From Acidimicrobiia bacterium (GTDB lineage: Bacteria; Actinomycetota; Acidimicrobiia; Acidimicrobiales; Acidimicrobilacustridaceae): a stretch of DNA of 63,009 nucleotides. The stretch covers positions 1-63,009 of the forward strand of contig JAFIEP010000026.1 in the NCBI GenBank assembly GCA_020832495.1, read 5' to 3'. The notes beneath the pieces are model-generated. The model ran no database searches. It was not told the origin of the DNA and saw only the letters and a list, made by a program, of their open reading frames with translations. Each line of letters begins with the position of its first letter. The stretch's first letter is position 1. The position numbers were made by a program, and so were the translations under genes. Shown in pieces: positions 27,600-36,533 of the stretch.

Positions 27600-27641
27600 T
27601 GGAAGGTTGCTGTCGTCATGGGAAGGTTGCGGTGGTCATGG
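27600..27641. repeat. Short imperfect direct repeat before a glycosyltransferase
   Basis: Two adjacent copies of a ~18-bp unit beginning ggaaggttgc and ending gtcat lie in the 111-bp gap between two glycosyltransferase genes. On the minus strand both copies start an ATG frame MTTATF; only the second stays open, giving a 32-codon frame that ends over the ATG at 27524. It may act as a translational leader. No other signal seen in the gap. Confidence 0.4.
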
Positions 27642-28832
27642 TTGGTGTGAGGCGACAGGATTGATCGTTGGGGATCCCGTGACAAGGGAACGAACCCGTG
27701 CCCGCAGAATGTGCACTCTGCTACCGGTGAATGACTTTGCAAGACTAATGGGCGGAGTAGGGCTCGTAGGTTGGGAACTCAACAGTCTAGTACTAACGAA
27801 CTGCATTAAGGAAGCTAACTCGGCGATGTACTGTGTCTCCCATGGGGCGTTCCCAGGGATGCGACGCATGCGACCATCGTCGAGATCGTAAGCTGCCGGG
27901 ATCTGTGTCGTGACGATTACGCGGTCTGCCTCGAGGTACTCGGCCAGCTTCGTCGTATAGCGGAAGCTCCCCACACCGTCCACGCTTTGGGGGAGGCTGA
28001 GTACGTCACAGGTCGCAAGCCAGCCGGGCACATCCTCGCGTGATACGGCGCCGATGAGGTGGACGCGCTTGCCCAGGTCATCGCCGGCGAGGGCAGCGAG
28101 GCGATCCCTCCCGTCACCGTCGCCAACGATGATCACGTGGACGTCGGGACGTTCGGTCTGCCGTATTGCTGAAACGAGTTCGTGGCCGTAGCAATAGCCC
28201 ACGCGTTCGTTCCAGCGCAACGACCCCACGAGGCCGAACACAACGGAGTCCTCACTGATCCCGAGCTCGGCGCGATGATCGACAACCGGCTTCGTGCGGG
28301 GTGGGGCCCACCCTTCAGCGGTCATCGCCCGGCGAGCACCGAGAGTGAGTGCGCGACCGACGAGATACGGCGTCCAACCGATGAAGCCCGCACACCGTCG
28401 GTAGAGGACGGTTTCGTAGGCGAAGCCCGGTAGCCAGAGCCACCGGCGCTTCAGCGCCCAATACGCGGCGACCGCGTCGCCGCTCGACAGGATGAACGGT
28501 CGTTGCGAGCGTGTAGACCATGCCATGACGGCGCCAGCTGCGCCGATACCAGTTCCCTCGAGCGCTACCAGATCGGGCTTGAGTTGCCGCAACCTACGGT
28601 ACAGCTGAAGAGCGGAACTCAGCTTGCGGGACCGGTCGAAGTCGACGTGCTGGGGATTGAAGTCGGCGAACAACGCTTGGATGCGGTCAGCGTCGGGATG
28701 GTCGGCCCCCTGCGACGCGACCGTCACCACTCGCAGGTCGGTGGGCGCGGTACTGGGCGCGACCATGTCAGGGAACGGCGCCGACGAACGTGAGTGGCGT
28801 GCACCGTTCGGTGTGGTGACCGTCGATGTCAC
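27636..28832 (-). CDS. Glycosyltransferase (GT-B, GT4-like) with a foreign C-terminal tail
   Basis: 398 residues. The Rossmann start is LRVVTVASQGADHPDADRIQ; the donor domain has FGLVGSLRWNERVGYCYGHE and DVLSLPQSVDGVGSFRYTTK, then LAEYLEADRVIVTTQIPAAY, a branch without the EX7E motif. After about residue 330 the sequence becomes Ser/Thr/Pro-rich, GC content drops sharply (near 27,860), and the usual terminal helix is not recognisable. The 3' end therefore looks replaced by recombination. The start overlaps the sugar-transferase stop (ATGA-type). Confidence 0.75.
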   Translation of the reverse strand: MTSTVTTPNGARHSRSSAPFPDMVAPSTAPTDLRVVTVASQGADHPDADRIQALFADFNPQHVDFDRSRKLSSALQLYRRLRQLKPDLVALEGTGIGAAGAVMAWSTRSQRPFILSSGDAVAAYWALKRRWLWLPGFAYETVLYRRCAGFIGWTPYLVGRALTLGARRAMTAEGWAPPRTKPVVDHRAELGISEDSVVFGLVGSLRWNERVGYCYGHELVSAIRQTERPDVHVIIVGDGDGRDRLAALAGDDLGKRVHLIGAVSREDVPGWLATCDVLSLPQSVDGVGSFRYTTKLAEYLEADRVIVTTQIPAAYDLDDGRMRRIPGNAPWETQYIAELASLMQFVSTRLLSSQPTSPTPPISLAKSFTGSRVHILRARVRSLVTGSPTINPVASHQP

Positions 28833-29647
28833 CGTTCGCGACCCGCTCCCATCGCATGACGCAGCAGCGTACCGGGTGTGCGCACCAGCAACCAGACATC
28901 CATCCCCAGCGACCGTTCCCGCACGTAGCGGAGATCAAGTTCGCTGTACTTGCCGAAGTCAGCGTCATCGCGTGCCTCGACCTGCCACAGCCCGGTAATC
29001 CCCGGCGGCACGGTCTCACGCTGGAGCAGCTCCGCATCGAACTCGTCTCGTTCCCGGTACAGCGCCGGCCGAGGCCCGACGAGACTCATGGTGCCGTTGA
29101 GGACGTTGAACAACTGGGGCAACTCGTCGAGGCTGGTGGAACGGATGAACCCGCCGGTGCGGGTGATGCGCGGGTCGCGCTCCATCTTGAACAGCGGTCC
29201 GTTGCGTTCGTTCTCGGCCTGCAGCGCCGCCAAGCGCTCCTCGGCGTCGGGAACCATGGAACGGAACTTGTACATGGTGAACGGTTCGCCGTGGCGGCCG
29301 ACACGCTTCTGGCGGAACAGGATCGGACGCCCGTCGGCGATGAGGATGGCGAGCGCCACCGCAGCGAAGACCGGGGTCAGCACCACCAGCGCGGCGAGCG
29401 AAACCACGACGTCGAAGCAGCGCTTGCAGCGCAGACCTCGTGGCGCATCGAGGGCCTCGTCTGGGGGGTGCGCAGACACAACGGCGCCGGCGCCGACAAC
29501 GGCCGGCGACAGCGTCGCTGGCAGGGGAGCAGCAACATCGGTGAGCGCACCGATCACGGCGCCACCGCTGCCATCCTCGTGCTCATTGGCCGTCATTGGG
29601 ACGCGTTGTCCCACGTCGACGACATCCGTTCTCCCGCTTTCCCGCAC
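28829..29647 (-). CDS. Initiating sugar-1-phosphate transferase (polyprenyl-phosphate phosphoglycosyltransferase)
   Basis: 272 residues, GTG start at 29647 with AAGGAGG five bases upstream. PF02397 core: one membrane hairpin (FDVVVSLAALVVLTPVFAAV, then ALAILI), RQKRVGRHGEPFTMYKFRSM, DPRITRTGGFIRSTSLDELP and VGPRPAL with PPGITGLWQVEAR. It transfers a sugar phosphate from a nucleotide sugar to undecaprenyl phosphate, the committed step of repeat-unit synthesis. The four-helix N-terminal domain of long WbaP-type enzymes is missing, so this is the short monotopic form. First gene of the third operon. Confidence 0.9.
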   Translation of the reverse strand: MRESGRTDVVDVGQRVPMTANEHEDGSGGAVIGALTDVAAPLPATLSPAVVGAGAVVSAHPPDEALDAPRGLRCKRCFDVVVSLAALVVLTPVFAAVALAILIADGRPILFRQKRVGRHGEPFTMYKFRSMVPDAEERLAALQAENERNGPLFKMERDPRITRTGGFIRSTSLDELPQLFNVLNGTMSLVGPRPALYRERDEFDAELLQRETVPPGITGLWQVEARDDADFGKYSELDLRYVRERSLGMDVWLLVRTPGTLLRHAMGAGRER

Positions 29648-29982
29648 TGCTTCCTCCTTCGGTCACTGCTTCCTGCCCCGACGGGACGAGCCCGTCGGCC
29701 TATCGCCGTGCCGTGCTGTCAACCGCCGGCCAACCGCGCGTGGTGGCGCGCTGCGTAGCCGCGTGTTCAACCGCAGTTGGTGACTCCACCGAGTGCCCCA
29801 TGACGCCCGATCGGATGTCCCGCTACCAGGCGTGCGCCACTGCACTGCCTGACGACACCGCTCCCGCTCATTCCCGCATCAGCCCTCCACGCTCCTCGCC
29901 CTCCAACAACTGCGACAGTCAGTCGGCTCGGACTTTCGGCAGTCGTTGCCTCAGGTCCTGCGTCACGTCCGTCGCATGTCGG
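29648..29982 (-). other. Long 5' leader of the sugar-transferase operon with a hairpin
   Basis: This 483-bp gene gap (29648-30130) holds no convincing reading frame. Between the candidate promoter and the start codon is a ~330-nt leader. It contains a perfect 8-bp stem, CCGACGGG / CCCGTCGG with a 5-nt loop (29678-29698), about 30 nt before the start, and a duplicated GGAAGCAGTG whose second copy supplies the Shine-Dalgarno region and start codon. The leader may be regulatory; no known riboswitch class is recognised. Confidence 0.35.
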
Positions 29983-30011
29983 ATGGTAGGCAACGCGACC
30001 AACACTGTAAA
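29983..30011 (-). promoter_or_regulatory. Candidate sigma-70-type promoter of the sugar-transferase operon
   Basis: Minus strand TTTACA (30006-30011), 17-bp spacer, TACCAT (29983-29988). Spacer length and -10 hexamer are the same as at 9928-9956, so the two arms of the locus may be expressed together. Confidence 0.4.
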
Positions 30012-30130
30012 GCGACAAGGTGGCTGTTCACGTTGCGTTCTCACTCGTGTGACACTTGGGTCCCGCCGCGCTGGGGGCGGACGTCCCGAGGGGAAACTGC
30101 ACCTCTGGCGCCTCACGGCTCGTCGTCGTG

Positions 30131-32491
30131 CTAGAGGCGCAGCGATTCGTGCAGTGGCCCCGCCCACTCGAGCCACGTACCGGCCTCGGATCCCCCAACC
30201 GCGCTGCGTGTGCCCGGGGCCTCGACCAGATCCACCGTCACCGCCACCTCGTCGTCGTGCACCAGCGGTTGGCGGTCGAGGGCCAAGACGTAGCCGTCGG
30301 CCAGCGACAGCTGGCCGCTCAGGTCGAACACCACCGTCACCGACTCGCCCGGGGGCACGGCCAGGCGTACGTCGTGCACCCAGCCGCCGAAGGCCCGGTC
30401 GGTGCCCACCGCCACCGGCTGGCCATCGAGGGTGGCGGTCACCACGGTGAGCGGGGTGTAGAGGCTGAGGGTGGTCAGGTTGGTGCCCCACGGGGCGTCT
30501 GAGTTGTTGCCGATGACGTAGCGGGGGAGCCCCTCGGACGGTGCGGTGTTGGTCAGGGTCACTGTGGCCCTGGCCTCGGCCACCCCGCCGACGGGGTCGA
30601 GCTCCAGCTCGTAGGTCAGCTCACGTTCGAGGAACGAGTCGATCTTGTTGGCCCCGTTGTTGGTGGAGCGCACCGCCAACCAGTCGGCGGTCCGCCCGGC
30701 GTCGAAGCGTCGCAGCGCCCCGAAGCGCTCGAAGAACTCGGCCTCGTCGTCGTCGAACGGCACGAAGGCCAGGTGCCCCGCCCGGGTGGCCGGGCCCAGT
30801 GCGCCGGCGATGGTGCGCAGGTCGGGCAGGTCGCCGGTGGTCAGTTCCTCGAAGGTGGCCTCGGCCAGATCGGCCAGGGCGTCGCTGCGCTCGTCGACCT
30901 CGCCGTCGAACTCCACGTACTGATCCAGCCACAGGTACTGCTCCACCGTGTCGGCGTCGAAGGTGCGGCCGTCGAGTTCGTCAACGGTGACCGGCCCGGT
31001 GAGCTCCAACAGCGCGGCCAGGCCGGTGGGGTCGATGACGGCCACCCCGTCCACCTCGGTGCCGGTGAGCTGCGCGTAGGCGTCGGCCGCCCACACCGCC
31101 GCGGTCGGCACGTCGGGGGACATGGTGACGTTCTGGAAGAACCGTTGCGGCCCGTAGGCCACATAGCGGGTGGCGTAGGCGCTGTCGGGTGGCACGACCA
31201 GGCCGCCGTCGGGCAGCTCGGTGGCGAAGTCGGCGGCCCGGCCGGTCTCCACGAGATCCAGGTCACCGTTCGTCACCTGCAGCTCACCCCACGAACCCAC
31301 GAACCCGCCCGGTTCGCGGGCTTCGGTGGGGGTGGTGAACAACAGCAGATACGTGCGTGGCTCCTCGCCGCCCAAAAGGCCAGGGGCCACCGCCAGCCCG
31401 GCCTGGGCCAGCTCCACCTCCGCTGCGGTGTCGGCCACTTCGAGGTAGAAGTCCTCCACCCGGTTTGCCAACGGGCCCACCAGCCACGGGGTGGACGCCT
31501 CGGTCACGGTGGCGAGCGCCGCGTCGATGGTGGCCGCCGCGTTGTCCACCGGGTTGGTCATCGAGGCCAACAGCGCCAGGTCCACCCGGCCGGCTTCGGA
31601 TTTGAGGTCGCGGTAGGGCGCCGCGGTGGTGAGTTCGTAGGCGGCGCTCGACAGCGCGGCGCCGGCGTCGGCCACGTCGGCCACGGCCTGCACCTGCTGC
31701 GAGGCAATGGGGGCCAGGGCGGTGGGCCACACCAGCGGGTTGCGCAGGCGGGCGTGGGCGCTCTCGAAGTCGGCCTCGGCGCTGGCGAACAGTGCAGCGG
31801 CGCCGTCCTGGTCGCCACCGCGGAGCGCATCGGCGGCGTCGCGGGCGTCGTCACCGGCGCGGACGACGGTGGGCAGCGCGGTGGCGGCCACCACGGCCCC
31901 GACACCGGCCAACCCCACGAGCACGGCGGCAGCCACCAGGGTGCCCCGGCGCAGGTTGCGTTGCAGCTTCACCCCCGCCCCCCGGTAGGCGGAGACGAAC
32001 ACCGGCACCACCGCGGCGGCGGTGACGAGCGTGGGGATGCCGTGGGTGACCATGGGTTCGAGGTGCACCAGCGCGGCCACCGATCCGACGCCGATCCCGG
32101 CGCCCAGCAGTCGGTCGCGCTTGTCCATGAACACCCCGGACCACGCACCCACCAGGGCGGCGAGGGCGAAGGCCGTCCACGGCCAGTTCACCCCACTGGC
32201 CAGCGCCGCCAGGCCGGCCATCCAGGACCACGACCAGCGACGGGCCCGCGACGACGCCCACACGACCCCCGCCCCGAACGCCGCCGACCAGGCCACGTCG
32301 GTGACGGCCACGCCGGTGGGGGAGGGTCCGGCCGCCACGACCAGCACCGCCCCGGCACCGCAGGCGCCGGCGATGATGGCTCGCCGGGCGGGCGACGTGC
32401 GGATGACCTCGCGCCGGCGTTGGCGTTCGGTCGTGTCCTCGTCGGTTCCCACCACGGCGACCGGGTCCACGGACCAGATCCCGTCAGTCAT
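30131..32491 (-). CDS. DUF4012 domain membrane protein
   Basis: 786 residues from ATG 32491 (MTDGIWSVDPVAVVG); an ATG six codons earlier (32509) is equally possible. About six hydrophobic segments lie in residues 35-225, followed by a large extracytoplasmic part. DUF4012 hallmarks are YLLLFTTPTEAREPGGFVGS, the central DGVAVIDPTGLAALLELTGP and FVPFDDDEAEFFERFGALRR, with a beta-rich tail (ELELDPVGGVAEARATVTLT). The family is common in actinobacteria near cell-wall polysaccharide genes, but its biochemical role is unknown. It neighbours the polysaccharide locus and could be an envelope accessory protein. Confidence 0.75.
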   Translation of the reverse strand: MTDGIWSVDPVAVVGTDEDTTERQRRREVIRTSPARRAIIAGACGAGAVLVVAAGPSPTGVAVTDVAWSAAFGAGVVWASSRARRWSWSWMAGLAALASGVNWPWTAFALAALVGAWSGVFMDKRDRLLGAGIGVGSVAALVHLEPMVTHGIPTLVTAAAVVPVFVSAYRGAGVKLQRNLRRGTLVAAAVLVGLAGVGAVVAATALPTVVRAGDDARDAADALRGGDQDGAAALFASAEADFESAHARLRNPLVWPTALAPIASQQVQAVADVADAGAALSSAAYELTTAAPYRDLKSEAGRVDLALLASMTNPVDNAAATIDAALATVTEASTPWLVGPLANRVEDFYLEVADTAAEVELAQAGLAVAPGLLGGEEPRTYLLLFTTPTEAREPGGFVGSWGELQVTNGDLDLVETGRAADFATELPDGGLVVPPDSAYATRYVAYGPQRFFQNVTMSPDVPTAAVWAADAYAQLTGTEVDGVAVIDPTGLAALLELTGPVTVDELDGRTFDADTVEQYLWLDQYVEFDGEVDERSDALADLAEATFEELTTGDLPDLRTIAGALGPATRAGHLAFVPFDDDEAEFFERFGALRRFDAGRTADWLAVRSTNNGANKIDSFLERELTYELELDPVGGVAEARATVTLTNTAPSEGLPRYVIGNNSDAPWGTNLTTLSLYTPLTVVTATLDGQPVAVGTDRAFGGWVHDVRLAVPPGESVTVVFDLSGQLSLADGYVLALDRQPLVHDDEVAVTVDLVEAPGTRSAVGGSEAGTWLEWAGPLHESLRL

Positions 32492-32660
32492 CTGTGCAGT
32501 ATCGCCCATGGGGACGGTGCGCGGTGGACAGACGTCGGTGGGGAGCCGTCGCTCCCCATCGCTCAGGCGCAGGTTTCCCTGATGGGCACCAATGGCGGCA
32601 CTACACTGAGGCACCGACGGCCGACCGGCCCGCATTCGACCAACCACCAAGCGAGGCGAC

Positions 32661-32945
32661 GTGAGCGAGCCACAGTCCGACGACCCGTTCAAGGCGGACA
32701 AGCGCAAAGACGAGACGGTCATGTTGTCCCAGGACAACTTGGCCGACATCGTGTCGCAGGCCAAGGGTGGCGACGCCCCGGCCGACGCTCCGGCGCAACC
32801 AGCCAGCGCCGAGCCGGCCCCGTCTGCGGCTGCTCCCGCTCCCGCCGCTGACAGCGACGAGAACTCGAACAGCATCTGGATGCTGGTCGGGGGCATCGCC
32901 CTCATCCTGCTCCTCGCCGTCATCGCCTTCGCGCTGTTCGGCTGA
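32661..32945 (+). CDS. Small tail-anchored membrane protein
   Basis: 94 residues from GTG 32661. Charged N-terminus (SEPQSDDPFKADKRKDETV), Ala/Pro-rich middle (about 38-64), one C-terminal helix (IWMLVGGIALILLLAVIAFA, about 72-93). The stop shares a base with the start of the FHA gene, so the two form an operon; together they could act as a membrane anchor and a phosphothreonine reader. No named family recognised. Confidence 0.65.
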   Translation: MSEPQSDDPFKADKRKDETVMLSQDNLADIVSQAKGGDAPADAPAQPASAEPAPSAAAPAPAADSDENSNSIWMLVGGIALILLLAVIAFALFG

Positions 32946-33382
32946 TGAGCGACAGCACCGCAGCACCCTTCTGGCTCCAGATCACCGAGCCGGGCCGTTC
33001 GCCGCGGGTGGTGACCCTTGCGGGTCCGGTCGAGGTGGGACGGGACTGCGAGGACATCGTCCTCGACGACCCCACCACCTCGCGTCGACACCTGGTGCTC
33101 GACCCCGCCGGCGACGGCGTGGTGGTCACCGACCAGGGCAGCGCCAACGGCACGTTCGTCGACGGTGAGCGCATCACCGACCCGGTGGTGTTGGGCCCCG
33201 GCCACGTGGTGCGCCTCGGAGAGACCGAACTGCGTATCGTGCAGGGCCGCGCCACCACCGGCACCGCCGGCACCGCCGACGCCTCCGAACCGGCGGTCAG
33301 CCACCAACGAGCCTCCTCTGCCGCACGCGACCTGAACCGGGCAGCCGGCAAGGGCGGCCTGCGGGGCTTCCGCAAGGGCTGA
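32945..33382 (+). CDS. FHA-domain protein
   Basis: 145 residues; nearly all of residues 18-100 is one forkhead-associated domain: VEVGRDCEDIVLDD (Gly-Arg), TTSRRHLVL (Ser-Arg-His) and DQGSANGTFVDGERI (Asn-Gly). All phosphothreonine-binding positions are present. The tail is Ala/basic. It is probably a cytosolic reader of a Ser/Thr kinase signal, partnered with the tail-anchored protein it overlaps; no kinase gene is in the window. Confidence 0.85.
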   Translation: MSDSTAAPFWLQITEPGRSPRVVTLAGPVEVGRDCEDIVLDDPTTSRRHLVLDPAGDGVVVTDQGSANGTFVDGERITDPVVLGPGHVVRLGETELRIVQGRATTGTAGTADASEPAVSHQRASSAARDLNRAAGKGGLRGFRKG

Positions 33383-33392
33383 GCAGGCCATT

Positions 33393-33412
33393 GGGGCGGG
33401 CCACCTCGCCCC
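33393..33412 (+). terminator. Hairpin after the FHA gene
   Basis: Stem GGGGCG / CGCCCC with an 8-nt loop, 10 bp after the stop. There is no T-run, as is common in high-GC actinobacteria, so terminator function is only possible. The rest of 33383-33584 shows nothing distinct. Confidence 0.25.
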
Positions 33413-33584
33413 GCTGGTCGTCGCCGTCGGCGGTGGATCGGGCGGCTACGGTACGGCTAGCCGTTTCGGTGACGGCTTCCTGAGGTCGCGCCAGTCGGGA
33501 CCCGACCATCGAGCGAACGAGGCGGTCGGCGGGTCCGGGGTGTGCGTCGTTCAGTGGTGACGCCACTCGAGTCCGGAGGTGCCC

Positions 33585-35111
33585 ATGACCAACCCGCTGC
33601 CAGCACACGAGAGCGGCGGTCCACCCTCGGCGGGGTTCGCGCTCGTCGACCGCATCGAGGCGCTGCGGCCCATCGCGTCGCAGCGGCTGAGCCTGCGGCT
33701 GTCGAGCCTGCTGGCCGTGGGGGGCACGCTCATCGCCGCCGTCGGGCTGCTGGCTGCGGCCGAGGAACTCGCCGGCGCCGGCCTGGTTGCCTTCGTGGCC
33801 CTGGTGATCACCGGCGGCGGTATCGCCGGGTTGGTGCTGTTCAAGTGGGGTCCGCTGGCCACGTCGGGGGTCACGGCGCTACTCGTCGGGTCGCTGGTGC
33901 TCGTTGGGTCGGTGTCGGACTCGAGTGGTGCGCTGGCCGTGATGGTGTGGTGCATGGTGGTGGCTGGGCTGTTGGCGCTGTACGCCCTCGGGCCGTGGGC
34001 CGGTCACTCGGCGCTTGTCGTGCCCGCCCTGTACACCGGCTGGGCGGCCATGGTCTGGATCACCAGTCAGGCGTCGGATCGGCCCGGGTCGATCATCGAC
34101 CAGGCGATCGACGCCGTGCTGGTCACCTCGATGGCCTCGCTGTTGGTGGCGATGGCCTATTTTGTCGCCGGCTACCTGCTCGACCGTAAGGGCTGGGTGG
34201 GTCTGGCCACCGTGTTCGTCGGTGTCGGGCACCTGGCGCTGTGGTCGGTGTTCTTCCTCATCGCTGCGGCGGCCGGGTTGTTGGTCGACGACGTGGTCGG
34301 CGGCGGCGGGTCCGTCGGCCCGGGTCTGCTGATCGTCGGGTTGTTCGTCGTGCTCGTCGGGCTGTTGCTCATGGCGTATGGCGCCGCGGCGCAGCGGCGG
34401 TTCACAGCGTGGTCCGGGGCCATCGTGGCGCCGGCGGGTTTTGTGGTCATGGCCGTGGCGGTGCTGCCCGACGGCACCGGTGCAGCGTTCGGCAGCATCG
34501 TGTTCGCCCTGGTGGGCGGCGGGGTGGTGGTAGCCGCCTGGTTCCTGGCCCGGGTGCTCGACGAACCCGACGAACGCGACCCCGCCCCGTCGTTCTCCGA
34601 GGTGAACCTGCCGGCCACCTTCGCCGCTATTGCGTCGGGCGTTTCGTCGGCCGCCGCCACCAGCGGGAGCCACCACGGTGGAGGCGACGCCCCCGCACCC
34701 GGCGGCGGCCCCCCGGCGGGCGCACCCTACGGCGCACCGCCGCACGGCGCGCCGGGGCACCCACCTCAGCCGTTCGCGCCGCCCGATTACGGTCAGGTGC
34801 CGACCGCACCCACCGCCGGCCACGGCGCCGCCCCCGCCGCTGGCGGCGGCCTGCCGCCCATCACCCTGAATCCGGCACCGGCCGCCGCCCCGGCGGTCCC
34901 GCCGCACATGCCCACGGTGCCACCGGCCACCGAACCGCCTGCACCTGGGCCGTCCTCCGCGCCCGAGGGATGGTGGCAGGCCGACGCCACGGGTGCGGAC
35001 GCCACGACGCCGGTGCCTGCCCCCGCAGCCGACGACACCTCGGAGATCCCCCCGGGCTGGTGGCAGGCCTCCGACGGCAACTGGTACCCACCGGAGCTGC
35101 ACCCGGGCTGA
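33585..35111 (+). CDS. Polytopic membrane protein with a Pro-rich tail and WW-type C-terminal motif
   Basis: 508 residues from ATG 33585 (GGAGG five bases upstream; the GTG two codons earlier is less likely). About nine hydrophobic segments run from 40 to 330. A long Ala/Pro/Gly-rich region (about 360-465) follows, then two short repeats ending the protein: EGWWQADATG and PPGWWQASDGNWYPPELHPG. The last motif resembles DUF2510-type tails found in actinobacterial membrane proteins. Function unknown. Confidence 0.65.
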   Translation: MTNPLPAHESGGPPSAGFALVDRIEALRPIASQRLSLRLSSLLAVGGTLIAAVGLLAAAEELAGAGLVAFVALVITGGGIAGLVLFKWGPLATSGVTALLVGSLVLVGSVSDSSGALAVMVWCMVVAGLLALYALGPWAGHSALVVPALYTGWAAMVWITSQASDRPGSIIDQAIDAVLVTSMASLLVAMAYFVAGYLLDRKGWVGLATVFVGVGHLALWSVFFLIAAAAGLLVDDVVGGGGSVGPGLLIVGLFVVLVGLLLMAYGAAAQRRFTAWSGAIVAPAGFVVMAVAVLPDGTGAAFGSIVFALVGGGVVVAAWFLARVLDEPDERDPAPSFSEVNLPATFAAIASGVSSAAATSGSHHGGGDAPAPGGGPPAGAPYGAPPHGAPGHPPQPFAPPDYGQVPTAPTAGHGAAPAAGGGLPPITLNPAPAAAPAVPPHMPTVPPATEPPAPGPSSAPEGWWQADATGADATTPVPAPAADDTSEIPPGWWQASDGNWYPPELHPG

Positions 35112-35201
35112 GCCCGGCCAGCGGCGCCCGACCGCTGGGCCGTGGGAGCTGTTGTCGGCCCACGCGGTCACCCGCGGCCCCGTGGGTGGCACGATGGTCA
35201 C

Positions 35202-35543
35202 ATGGCCATGCGCACCGACTGCAAGCACTACGAGAGTCGTACCTATTCCAACGGCGACACTGTCCGGCGGTGCCGGATCGACCTGGCGCCCGAGGCGCCG
35301 TGGCGGTGCCCTGAACCGTGCAACGGTTTCGAGTTGCGGTTGGTGGACGTGGCCTGGTCGCACGGCTCGCTGGTCCCCACCCAAGGGGCCGACGAGCCGC
35401 AGGGTGAAGGCATCGCCGAACTGCTCGAGGCGGCCGAGGAGATCGTCAACCAGGCCACGCCCGACGCCCTGGCCGAGTACGAGGCGTCGCAGCAGCAGGG
35501 CCCGGTGGGCCGCCTGTGGCGCAAGATCCGCCGACGGGACTGA
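35202..35543 (+). CDS. Small four-cysteine protein, unknown
   Basis: 113 residues from ATG 35202 (a second ATG follows two codons later). The N-terminal half has CKHYES, RRCRID and WRCPEPCNGFEL, four cysteines spaced like a compact metal site. The second half is acidic and helical, ending in a basic RLWRKIRRRD. Probably a cytosolic zinc- or cluster-binding protein; no family recognised. Monocistronic in appearance. Confidence 0.6.
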   Translation: MAMRTDCKHYESRTYSNGDTVRRCRIDLAPEAPWRCPEPCNGFELRLVDVAWSHGSLVPTQGADEPQGEGIAELLEAAEEIVNQATPDALAEYEASQQQGPVGRLWRKIRRRD

Positions 35544-35674
35544 CCGCGGGCGGCCCGCCACCGTGGTGGCCGACCACACACGGATGACCCGTAGCCGGGT
35601 TGCCCTCTATCCTCGGGTGGCGTCAGATTCTCGGTCCGGCTGGTGCGTCGAGACCCAGACCCAGGGAGTTCCGC

Positions 35675-36376
35675 ATGCGTGTGCGTCACACATCTGCGTT
35701 GTTCGTTGCTGCCCTCTTCGCCACCGCGGCGCTCGCCGGATGCGGTGACGACGACGCGTCGGGCACCGACCCCGCCGACAACGGTGCGGCCGGCGATGCC
35801 CCTGCGGACGAGTCGGCCGCCGGCGGCGACGATGACAACACCGTCGCCGACCCCGGCGACGGGCAGCCGTCCACGTTGGTGGGCGACGAGCTCGACGATG
35901 TCGCCATCCCCGATGTCGGTACCGCCGTCATCAGCGTCGACGGCACCGAGTACGTCTTCGAGGAGCTCGGCAACTGCCGCATCACCGTCGACGGCACCAT
36001 CGAGACGTTCGCGGTGACCGGCAGCGGTGAGACCGACGACGGTGCCCTCACCGCTCTCGACGTCAGCCGCTCGGTGCACACGGTGGACGATGTCGAGGAA
36101 TGGCAGACCTACGAGCGCGACTGGGTGCAGCTGTCGGTGCAGCAGGATCCGGGCTCGGACCCGCCGGCGTTCTCCAACACCATCATGGAGGCCACCCGCG
36201 AGGTGCTCGGCGGGCCGGTCACCGGCGACGCCTCTGCCATGCCGGTGATCAAGGTCGTGGACGGCGACGACGGGCTCGTGGCCACCGCGGTTGGTGAGGT
36301 GTCGTTCATGGCAGGCATGGGCGACATCGATGCCGCCGGCGAGGGACCGTTCGAGTTCGCCGCCAACTGCGGCTGA
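35675..36376 (+). CDS. Secreted lipoprotein, unknown
   Basis: 233 residues from ATG 35675 (GGGAG nearby). Type II signal peptide MRVRHTSALFVAALFATAAL with lipobox LAGC (Cys22), then an Asp/Gly/Ala-rich linker (about 23-70) and a beta-rich domain of ~150 residues with two cysteines (GNCRITV, AANCG) that could form a disulfide. Membrane-anchored on the outer face. No enzymatic motif recognised. Confidence 0.75.
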   Translation: MRVRHTSALFVAALFATAALAGCGDDDASGTDPADNGAAGDAPADESAAGGDDDNTVADPGDGQPSTLVGDELDDVAIPDVGTAVISVDGTEYVFEELGNCRITVDGTIETFAVTGSGETDDGALTALDVSRSVHTVDDVEEWQTYERDWVQLSVQQDPGSDPPAFSNTIMEATREVLGGPVTGDASAMPVIKVVDGDDGLVATAVGEVSFMAGMGDIDAAGEGPFEFAANCG

Positions 36377-36533
36377 TTCGACGCCGCCCCCGGCGTGCAG
36401 CGCTCGTTGGTCGCTGCACAGCAGGCGATAGCGTGGGTCGTGGTGGTCGCTTGGCCACCCGTCTGCGCTCGCTGCGCGGCACCGCCACCGACGACCGCTC
36501 GCCGCACCGCCACTCGACCACCAGGAGGACGAC

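Noticed and set aside
27660-27740. tRNA-like segment on the minus strand (ggttcg near a short hairpin)
   Set aside because: The T-loop is one base short, the stem does not pair over 5 bp, and no acceptor or D-arm is present; it lies inside a glycosyltransferase tail.
27521-27742. 73-residue frame upstream of a glycosyltransferase
   Set aside because: Most of it overlaps the 3' end of another gene in a different frame; only the last 32 codons could be a leader.
30773-32851. 692-residue plus-strand frame opposite the DUF4012 gene
   Set aside because: Low-complexity antisense shadow with no recognisable domain.
30131-33391. A 1,086-residue open frame on the minus strand
   Set aside because: The part upstream of 32491-32509 is antisense to the tail-anchored peptide and FHA genes and has no protein-like character; the DUF4012 gene starts at about 32491.
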